Below, one piece after another: positions 58,407 through 64,000 of a stretch of 64,000 nucleotides of DNA (position 1 is the stretch's first letter; the number at the start of each line of letters is the position of its first letter). The translations under genes were made by a program, and so were the position numbers. The DNA is from Manganibacter manganicus (lineage in GTDB: Bacteria; Pseudomonadota; Alphaproteobacteria; Rhizobiales; Rhizobiaceae), in assembly GCF_002075885.1 (NCBI RefSeq), contig NZ_MDET01000012.1:87143-151142 (forward strand). The letters run 5' to 3'. The notes beneath the pieces were generated by a model that ran no database searches, had not been told where the DNA came from, and was given only the letters and a program-made list of their open reading frames with translations.

Positions 58407-61046
58407 ATGATTCAACCGGGCGGGAGCGGGGCACCAAGAATCGCAGGCAGGGGGCACATGGTCAAGGAAGCGCGCGGAGATTTCTATCCGGTGCCGATCA
58501 TGGGCCAGACCACAAGGCCAGGTGCTGTCACCCGGCTTGTCATTTTTATTCTGGTGCTGATCGCTGCCGCGATCTTCTTTGTGCTTTTCCGCGAGCGTCT
58601 TGGTGATCCGTTTCTGCTCGGCTTGCTGGGCGTGTTGGCGATGATTGGCGTTGGCTTTCTGTTCGCCACGGCTATCGGCTTCATACAAATGGTGCCGCGT
58701 TCGAGCGGAGATGAGCTTTCCAAGGCTTTCGTCGATTCAATGGGGCAAGGCCTGCTTGTCATCGATCACAAGAGCCGTATCGTCTACGCCAATCATGCCT
58801 ATGCGGACATGACCGGTGCAGCCTCCAGCGCGGACCTGAAAACCGTGGAGGCCCTTTTTTCGGACATCCCGGAGGCCGCGGCGACTATTTATCGCCTGGC
58901 AGCTGGCCTGCGTGACGGGCAAATCGGCGATGGTGAGTTCCGGCTGTCCCAGCCGATCCGCTCAGGTGCCGATGCCGGCGCGCATTGGTATAAAGTCCGC
59001 GCAAGGCTTTTCAATATTCCCGGACAGCGTCAGCCGCTGCAAGCTTGGCAACTAGCCGATATTTCCCAGGAGAGAGCGGAACAGGAACGCTTCTTCCTCG
59101 ATCTCCAGAAAGCCATCGATCATCTTGACCATGCGCCTGCCGGTTTTTTCTCGGCCGATCAAGACGGCCGTGTCACCTATATCAACGCCACGCTGGCTGA
59201 ATGGCTGGGCATCGATCTTGCCAGTTTCACACCAGGTGCTGTTACCTTGCAGCAGATCGTTGCCGGTGACGGCATGGCGCTGGTGCGCTCTGTGCGTGCC
59301 GACCCCGGCACGACGCGCAACGCCGTTATCGATCTTGATATGACGACGATCGCAGGCGAGGTTCTGCCGGTGCGTTTCATGCATCATGTTTCGGCCAGTC
59401 GTGATGGTTCGACCGGGCCGACGCGAACCATCGTACTCAATCGTACGCAGGGTGAGGACGCCTCAGCGGAACTTCGCGCTTCAGAGATCCGATTCACGCG
59501 GTTCTTCAACTCGACGCCGATGGCGATTGCCGGCGTGGATCAAGACGGCCGCATATTGCGCACCAATGCGCCGTTCCTTTCGCTATTTTCCAGTGTCGTG
59601 GACCGCGATGCTCTTGACCGGCGTGTCCGTCTCGACACCGTCATACACGAGCGGGATCGGAACGCTTTCGCAACCGCACTCGACAAGGCCAGGCAGCGTC
59701 AGGCCGATATCACGCCGATCGATACTGTCCTGCCCGACAATGAGGAGCGGCATGTCCGCTTCTACGTCAATGCTGTCGCGGACGGCACGGATGGCGACGC
59801 CGCGGAGGAGGCGGCAATCGTCTATGCTGTCGAGACGACCGAGCAGAAGGCACTTGAGGCTCAAATGGCCCAAAGCCAGAAGATGCAGGCGGTGGGTCAG
59901 CTTGCCGGTGGCATTGCCCATGATTTCAACAATGTGCTCACCGCCATTATCATGGCGTCGGACCTGCTTCTGACCAATCATCGGCCGTCTGATCCGTCCT
60001 TCCCGGACATCATGAACATCAAGCAGAACGCCAACCGGGCCGCCTCGCTTGTGCGGCAACTTCTGGCATTCTCGCGCAAACAGACGCTTCGCGCCGAGGT
60101 GCTTAACCTCACGGATGTTCTGGCCGACCTCAGGATGCTGTTGGCCCGGCTCGTCGGTAACGATATCAAGCTCAAGATCGATCATGGGCGCGACCTTTGG
60201 CCGGTCAAGGTCGATATCGGACAGTTCGAGCAGGTTGTGGTCAATCTCGCCGTCAATGCGCGTGACGCCATGCCGGGCGGTGGCGATCTCACTGTTCACA
60301 CGCGCAACGTGTCATCGGAGGAAAGCAGAACCCTGGGCTACCGCGAACTGGTGCCGGCCGATTACGTCATGGTCGAAGTCGAGGATAGCGGAACCGGCAT
60401 TCCCGCCGATGCTCTAAAGCAGATCTTCGAGCCGTTCTTCACCACAAAGGAAGTCGGCAAGGGCACTGGTCTCGGCCTTTCCATGGTCTATGGCATTATC
60501 AAGCAGACCGGCGGCTTCATTTTTTGTGAATCGGAAGTCGGCAAGGGAACGATCTTCCGCATCCTGTTGCCACGCTATATTGCCGAGGCGGTTAAGGACG
60601 TACCCAGTTCCATAGACGAGCGGAGCGAATCTCCTGTTACACCAGCCAAGCAGGCGGAGGCGGCCAAGGATCTTTCAGGTTCGGCCACCGTGCTTTTGGT
60701 GGAAGATGAGGATGCCGTGCGCATGGGTGGGGTGCGGGCGCTGACCTCGCGTGGTTATACGGTCCATGAAGCCTCATCCGGTGTAGAGGCGCTTGAGGTG
60801 TTTGAACAGCTCGAAGGCAAGGTCGATATTGTCGTTTCCGACGTCGTGATGCCGGAAATGGATGGCCCGACCTTGCTTGGCGAATTGCGCAAGCGCCAGG
60901 CCAACATCAAGTTCGTCTTCGTTTCCGGGTATGCGGAGGATGCGTTTGCAAAGAATCTTCCCGCCGACGCGCAATTCGGCTTCCTGCCAAAGCCATTCTC
61001 TCTCAAACAGTTGGCGACGGTGGTTAAAGAAATTCTGGAGACCTGA
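58407..61046 (+). CDS. cckA: Hybrid histidine kinase CckA
   Basis: Membrane kinase that, through ChpT, phosphorylates CtrA and CpdR and so governs the cell cycle. The 879-residue protein has two membrane helices (about residues 42-62 and 72-95), two or three PAS domains, a HisKA dimerisation helix with the phospho-accepting His505 ([13 protein letters not shown]), an ATPase domain ([28 protein letters not shown]) and a C-terminal receiver with Asp812 ([12 protein letters not shown]). AAGGGGAGAAT before the ATG at 58407 favours that start; others lie at 58344 and 58458. DivK, which inhibits the pathway, is encoded in this window at 42.1 kb. Confidence 0.95.
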   Translation: MIQPGGSGAPRIAGRGHMVKEARGDFYPVPIMGQTTRPGAVTRLVIFILVLIAAAIFFVLFRERLGDPFLLGLLGVLAMIGVGFLFATAIGFIQMVPRSSGDELSKAFVDSMGQGLLVIDHKSRIVYANHAYADMTGAASSADLKTVEALFSDIPEAAATIYRLAAGLRDGQIGDGEFRLSQPIRSGADAGAHWYKVRARLFNIPGQRQPLQAWQLADISQERAEQERFFLDLQKAIDHLDHAPAGFFSADQDGRVTYINATLAEWLGIDLASFTPGAVTLQQIVAGDGMALVRSVRADPGTTRNAVIDLDMTTIAGEVLPVRFMHHVSASRDGSTGPTRTIVLNRTQGEDASAELRASEIRFTRFFNSTPMAIAGVDQDGRILRTNAPFLSLFSSVVDRDALDRRVRLDTVIHERDRNAFATALDKARQRQADITPIDTVLPDNEERHVRFYVNAVADGTDGDAAEEAAIVYAVETTEQKALEAQMAQSQKMQAVGQLAGGIAHDFNNVLTAIIMASDLLLTNHRPSDPSFPDIMNIKQNANRAASLVRQLLAFSRKQTLRAEVLNLTDVLADLRMLLARLVGNDIKLKIDHGRDLWPVKVDIGQFEQVVVNLAVNARDAMPGGGDLTVHTRNVSSEESRTLGYRELVPADYVMVEVEDSGTGIPADALKQIFEPFFTTKEVGKGTGLGLSMVYGIIKQTGGFIFCESEVGKGTIFRILLPRYIAEAVKDVPSSIDERSESPVTPAKQAEAAKDLSGSATVLLVEDEDAVRMGGVRALTSRGYTVHEASSGVEALEVFEQLEGKVDIVVSDVVMPEMDGPTLLGELRKRQANIKFVFVSGYAEDAFAKNLPADAQFGFLPKPFSLKQLATVVKEILET

Positions 61047-61055
61047 CAGAACAGA

Positions 61056-61457
61056 CTATGGCCGCTTCGTGCAGGTGGAGGCGGTGAAGGCGCCGTCAGC
61101 CTGCCGCATGATGATATCAAATGACGGGGTCGCGCCTTCTTCCAATGTGGCTTGCGTGAGCGATATGCGGTTGCCGCCGGAGCTATAGCCGCCAAGCGGG
61201 CCGAGCCAGGTGATCTCTCCCATTGTATCCATCTGGTAATTATATCCCTGCCCCGGCGGCCCGAAGAGGCGAGGTTCGCTGTAAACACGCCCCTTGATCG
61301 AAATGTCGCCGAGATCGAGAAAACGGCCGAGCAGGTAAGCCTCGCAGTGATAGATGCCGTCCGGTAATTTACCGTCGGCATAGCCGGCAATCGCCGGATC
61401 GATGCTGCCTGTCAGAATGAGCGAACTGACGACGATCGGTATGATGTTGCGCTTCAT
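61056..61457 (-). CDS. Small secreted protein, function unknown
   Basis: A 133-residue protein with a Sec signal peptide (IIPIVVSSLILTGSIDPAIA, cleavage near residue 24). The mature part of about 110 residues has two cysteines (YHCEAY and STCTK), near its two ends, that could form a disulfide, and a Gly/Tyr-rich middle. It is not obviously related to the two-gene secreted family at 38.4 and 53.1 kb. The ATG at 61457 begins just before the basic residues of the signal; another lies three codons upstream. It converges with cckA, 9 bp apart. I do not recognise the family. Confidence 0.65.
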   Translation of the reverse strand: MKRNIIPIVVSSLILTGSIDPAIAGYADGKLPDGIYHCEAYLLGRFLDLGDISIKGRVYSEPRLFGPPGQGYNYQMDTMGEITWLGPLGGYSSGGNRISLTQATLEEGATPSFDIIMRQADGAFTASTCTKRP

Positions 61458-61466
61458 CGCCGGCAA

Positions 61467-61748
61467 TGCGCTCCGCGTTTTCGTCTCGCCTTCTTCGGTC
61501 GTTGATCACAGCGGGAAAGTCTTTGCGCCGCAACCAAAAAACTCGATCTTTTCAAGACTGAAACAAGCTGTGTTAGCTTTGCAACGGCCATGTGAGTCGG
61601 CCACGTTTCCGTGTCAGTCCGGGTTTGGGGCAGATCGAAGGGAGGCGCTGGTCTTGTTGGCAAGTTCCACGCAAGCGAGCGGTTCTAGCATACCTCCGAT
61701 CTGTGCGTTTCGACGCGTTGAGGCAATCGGGCAGGGAGGGGCTTGCCG
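61467..61748. other. Intergenic region upstream of the 61.7-kb small gene
   Basis: About 280 bp between two divergent small genes. I find no RNA gene, repeat or clear operator here. Short frames in it are not convincing. It should hold the promoters of both neighbours. Confidence 0.3.
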
Positions 61749-61928
61749 ATGGAACGTTATCTCGAGGATTATCAGAAGCGACGCCTGACGGAACGTTTCG
61801 ACATATTGACGGCCGTCAACATCCTGAAATCACAAGGTTATGACGACGACGAACTGATCGCCGAGATCATTCGGGTGTTCTATGTCGATCTCGATACCTT
61901 TAACGAGGTTGTCAGCGCCGCGGCTTGA
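61749..61928 (+). CDS. Conserved small protein, function unknown
   Basis: A 59-residue helical protein: MERYLEDYQKRRLTERF, then DILTAVNILKSQGYDDDELIAEIIRVFYVDLDTF (in pieces) and a short tail. GGGAGGGG lies 9 nt upstream of the ATG at 61749; a TTG two codons earlier is less likely. Periodic charged and hydrophobic residues suggest two or three amphipathic helices; no membrane segment. It converges with pccB (26 bp between stops). I do not recognise a named family, but the strong ribosome binding site and clean coding pattern favour a real gene. Confidence 0.65.
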   Translation: MERYLEDYQKRRLTERFDILTAVNILKSQGYDDDELIAEIIRVFYVDLDTFNEVVSAAA

Positions 61929-61954
61929 ACGCGCCTAGCCGCCGGTTCCCGTCT

Positions 61955-63487
61955 TCACAGCGGGATGTTGTCGTGCTTTTTCCAGGGGTTCTGGAGATCC
62001 TTGTTGCGCAGCATCCGGAGCGCGCGTGCGACGCGGCGGCGAGTCGAATGCGGCATGATCACCTCGTCTATATAGCCGCGCTCGGCGGCAACGAACGGCG
62101 ACAGGAAGCGGTCCTCGTAAGCCTTGGTATGTGCCGCTATCTTGTCGGCGTCGCCGATGTCCTTGCGGTAGATGATCTCCACCGCGCCCTTGGCGCCCAT
62201 GACCGCGATCTGTGCCGACGGCCAGGCGTAATTCATGTCGCCGCGCAGGTGTTTTGAGGCCATCACGTCATAGGCGCCGCCGAAGGCTTTTCGCGTAATG
62301 ACGGTGACTTTCGGCACCGTCGCTTCGGCATAGGCGAACAGCAGCTTGGCTCCGTGCTTGATGAGGCCGCCATATTCCTGTGCCGTGCCGGGCAGGAAAC
62401 CAGGAACGTCCACGAAAGTGACGATCGGAATATTGAAACAATCGCAGAAGCGCACGAAGCGTGCCGCCTTGCGGCTGGCGTCGGAATCCAGAACGCCCGC
62501 CAGCACCATCGGCTGGTTGGCGACGAAGCCAACTGTACGGCCTTCCATGCGACCGAACCCGGTGACGATGTTTCTGGCGAAGGAGGACTGGATCTCGAAG
62601 AAATCACCCTCATCAACGGTTTTCAGGATCAGTTCCTTGATGTCGTACGGTTTGTTGGCGTTGTCCGGCACCAGTCGGTCGAGCGAAAGGTCGTGATCGG
62701 TCACCGGCTGGAAACATTCGATCTCGGGAACTTCGGCGGTATTGGAGGCCGGCAGGAAATTGACGAAACGGCGCATCTGCAAAAGCGCCTCGACATCGTT
62801 ATTATAGGCGCCGTCGGCAATCGATGACTTTGTGGTGTGGACCGAGGCTCCGCCAAGATCCTCGGCTGTCACCGTCTCATTGGTCACGGTCTTGACCACA
62901 TCGGGGCCGGTCACGAACATATAGGAGGTGTCGCGTACCATGAAGATGAAGTCGGTCATGGCCGGCGAATACACGTCGCCGCCCGCGCACGGCCCCATGA
63001 TGACGGAGATTTGCGGAATCACGCCGGAAGCAAGCACATTGCGCTGGAAGATCTCGGCATAGCCGCCAAGCGCCGCCACGCCCTCCTGGATTCGTGCGCC
63101 GCCCGCATCGTAAAGGCCGATGATGGGCGCACGGTTGCGCAGCGCCATATCCTGGACTTTCTGCACCTTCTCGGCATGCGCTTCAGACAATGAGCCGCCG
63201 AACACGGTGAAATCCTTGGCGAAGAGATAGACCGGGCGACCGTTGACGGTGCCCCAACCCGTTACCACGCCGTCGCCGGCGATCCGAGTGTCCTCCATGC
63301 CGAAATCGGTCGATCTGTGCTCGACGAACATGTCGAATTCCTCGAACGAGCCTTCGTCAAGGAAGACCTCGATGCGTTCGCGCGCTGTCAATTTTCCTTT
63401 TTTATGCTGGGCCGCGATGCGTGCCTGTCCGCCGCCCATGCGGGCAATCTCACGGCGGCGTTCGAGTTCTTTCAGCACGTCTTTCAT
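61955..63487 (-). CDS. pccB: Propionyl-CoA carboxylase, beta (carboxyltransferase) subunit
   Basis: A 510-residue acyl-CoA carboxyltransferase. It carries the two crotonase-like halves: an N-terminal half with [38 protein letters not shown] (in pieces: [17 protein letters not shown]) and [16 protein letters not shown]. The C-terminal half has [28 protein letters not shown] and [15 protein letters not shown]. The oxyanion glycines are present in both. AGAGGGACG precedes the ATG at 63487, which matches the family start ([11 protein letters not shown]). Together with PccA at 30.1 kb it would carboxylate propionyl-CoA to methylmalonyl-CoA. A double palindrome lies 20 bp upstream of the start. Confidence 0.94.
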   Translation of the reverse strand: MKDVLKELERRREIARMGGGQARIAAQHKKGKLTARERIEVFLDEGSFEEFDMFVEHRSTDFGMEDTRIAGDGVVTGWGTVNGRPVYLFAKDFTVFGGSLSEAHAEKVQKVQDMALRNRAPIIGLYDAGGARIQEGVAALGGYAEIFQRNVLASGVIPQISVIMGPCAGGDVYSPAMTDFIFMVRDTSYMFVTGPDVVKTVTNETVTAEDLGGASVHTTKSSIADGAYNNDVEALLQMRRFVNFLPASNTAEVPEIECFQPVTDHDLSLDRLVPDNANKPYDIKELILKTVDEGDFFEIQSSFARNIVTGFGRMEGRTVGFVANQPMVLAGVLDSDASRKAARFVRFCDCFNIPIVTFVDVPGFLPGTAQEYGGLIKHGAKLLFAYAEATVPKVTVITRKAFGGAYDVMASKHLRGDMNYAWPSAQIAVMGAKGAVEIIYRKDIGDADKIAAHTKAYEDRFLSPFVAAERGYIDEVIMPHSTRRRVARALRMLRNKDLQNPWKKHDNIPL

Positions 63488-63505
63488 CGCACGTCCCTCT
63501 TGGAA

Positions 63506-63543
63506 GCCCATCATGGGCACCCTGATGAGCGCCCATGATGGGT
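63506..63543. promoter_or_regulatory. Pair of palindromes in the pccB leader
   Basis: GCCCATCATGGGC (63506-63518) is a perfect odd-centred palindrome. GCCCATGATGGGT (63531-63543) repeats it with centres 25 bp apart. Taken together they also form a 12-bp perfect inverted repeat with a 12-nt loop. They end about 20 bp before the pccB ATG, next to the ribosome binding site. Confidence 0.5.
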
Positions 63544-63637
63544 AGTTTGTTTTGGTAGCCACGCGACTGCCTGAGCGCAAGCACGGCTTTGGTCGTGCGT
63601 TATTTCCTCATGGCGTAGGAGACCGGGCATAGCCGCT

Positions 63638-63842
63638 CTTCACCGTTGCCACGCTGCCTTACGGCCCTGTTTGTCGTCTGCCCCGCCCTTAAGCTCGCTC
63701 GCTGCGCTCGTCGCTGGCGGGGACGCTCCTTGCCCCGCCCTTAAGCTCGCTCGCTGTCGCTCGTCGCTGGCGGAGACCCCGGTATGGCCAGAGGCTGGGC
63801 TGAGGCTACACTTCACCGTTGCCACGCTGCCTTTCGGCCCTG
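63638..63842. repeat. Interlaced direct repeats
   Basis: Repeat A (32 bp, 63638-63669 and 63811-63842, one mismatch) begins CTTCACCGTTGCCACGCTG. Repeat B (63679-63724 and 63731-63777, near-identical over 46-47 bp) contains TTAAGCTCGCTCGCTG. The order is A-B-B-A. No gene is convincing in this stretch. Confidence 0.7.
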
Positions 63843-63858
63843 GCCATTTCAAAGAACG

Positions 63859-63880
63859 GACCTTTCAAACTTGAAAGGTC
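63859..63880. repeat. Perfect 22-bp palindrome
   Basis: Arms GACCTTTCAA (63859-63868) and TTGAAAGGTC (63871-63880) with a 2-bp centre (AC). It lies in the gene-free DNA at the window end, just after the interlaced direct repeats, and could be an operator or a hairpin. Confidence 0.6.
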
Positions 63881-64000
63881 GGGAAGCGGGCGCGGGGCCG
63901 TACCTCCTAAGTTCAATTATATGGCACGGTTGTCCGCGCCCGCCGGCGTTTCTACCCTTGCCTTTCCCGGCCCATCGCCCATTTGCGGGCGCGAGCAACG

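Larger units (their letters stand above)
63544..64000. other. Gene-free DNA at the window edge
   Basis: About 450 bp upstream of pccB without a convincing coding sequence. It contains the interlaced repeats and the 22-bp palindrome, then GC-rich sequence to the end. A gene may begin beyond the window. Confidence 0.4.

Noticed and set aside
63640..63852. Seventy-codon frame across the A-B-B-A repeats
   Set aside because: It follows the repeats, has low-complexity composition and no ribosome binding site.

Overview
The window is a stretch of ordinary chromosome from an alphaproteobacterium of the order Hyphomicrobiales, most likely the Mesorhizobium/Brucella side of it. Three things support this: the cell-cycle set DivK, PleD and CckA; a LexA site of the alphaproteobacterial form GAAC-N7-GAAC at dinB; and families typical of the order (DUF2336, DUF3572, DUF1345, a one-cysteine DksA and a FliO-like protein beside cckA). 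The gene set is mostly core and coding is dense on both strands. I see no rRNA, tRNA, CRISPR array, transposase, integrase or phage gene.

Layout. 1-9.7 kb: hom, two small membrane proteins separated by palindromic repeats, glpX, recJ, a patatin-like lipase, folE-hisI, a divergent IscU-like scaffold, a luciferase-like monooxygenase and yidD. 9.8-20.4 kb: thrS, a secreted protein built of three internal repeats, a nitroreductase, a MaoC/HpcH acyl-CoA pair, a DUF2336 protein, an FUSC transporter and parE. 20.6-25.2 kb: the glycine cleavage operon gcvT-gcvH-gcvP behind a tandem glycine riboswitch. 25.2-29.9 kb: an XRE regulator, a cytochrome b/molybdopterin oxidoreductase pair, a DUF1345 protein, a YaiI-like protein and glutathione-dependent formaldehyde dehydrogenase. 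30-38.9 kb: propionyl-CoA carboxylase alpha (pccA), panB-panC, dnaE, a K+ channel with a zinc ribbon and a small secreted protein. 38.9-46.5 kb: dinB, an acetyltransferase, an HAD-like protein with DUF3572, divK-pleD, rpmG and an LTA-synthase-like phosphoglycerol transferase. 46.7-53.0 kb: fabD-fabG-acpP-fabF-mltG-yicC-gmk. 53.1-64 kb: a second secreted protein of the 38.4-kb family, ycjX-ycjF, sixA, dksA, the FliO-like gene, cckA, two small genes, pccB and about 500 bp of repeat-rich DNA without a convincing gene.

How the genes work together. CckA, DivK and PleD belong to the CtrA/c-di-GMP cell-cycle circuit. The fab genes supply the acyl-ACP pool and are followed by envelope genes (mltG) and gmk. 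pccA and pccB encode the two subunits of one enzyme but lie about 30 kb apart on opposite strands. The glycine cleavage genes and FrmA are linked through C1 metabolism.

I did not find a gene cluster that is clearly a new system. The most interesting signals are regulatory or small-scale. They are a three-repeat Pho-box-like array at the LTA-synthase-like gene, a perfect LexA box that overlaps the annotated dinB start, a double palindrome in the pccB leader, and a 22-bp direct repeat between panB and dnaE. Protein-level oddities are a K+ channel ending in a four-cysteine zinc ribbon, an IscU-like scaffold without the third cysteine, and a family of small secreted two-cysteine proteins present twice. 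Functional calls rest on motifs read by eye; no database search was run.
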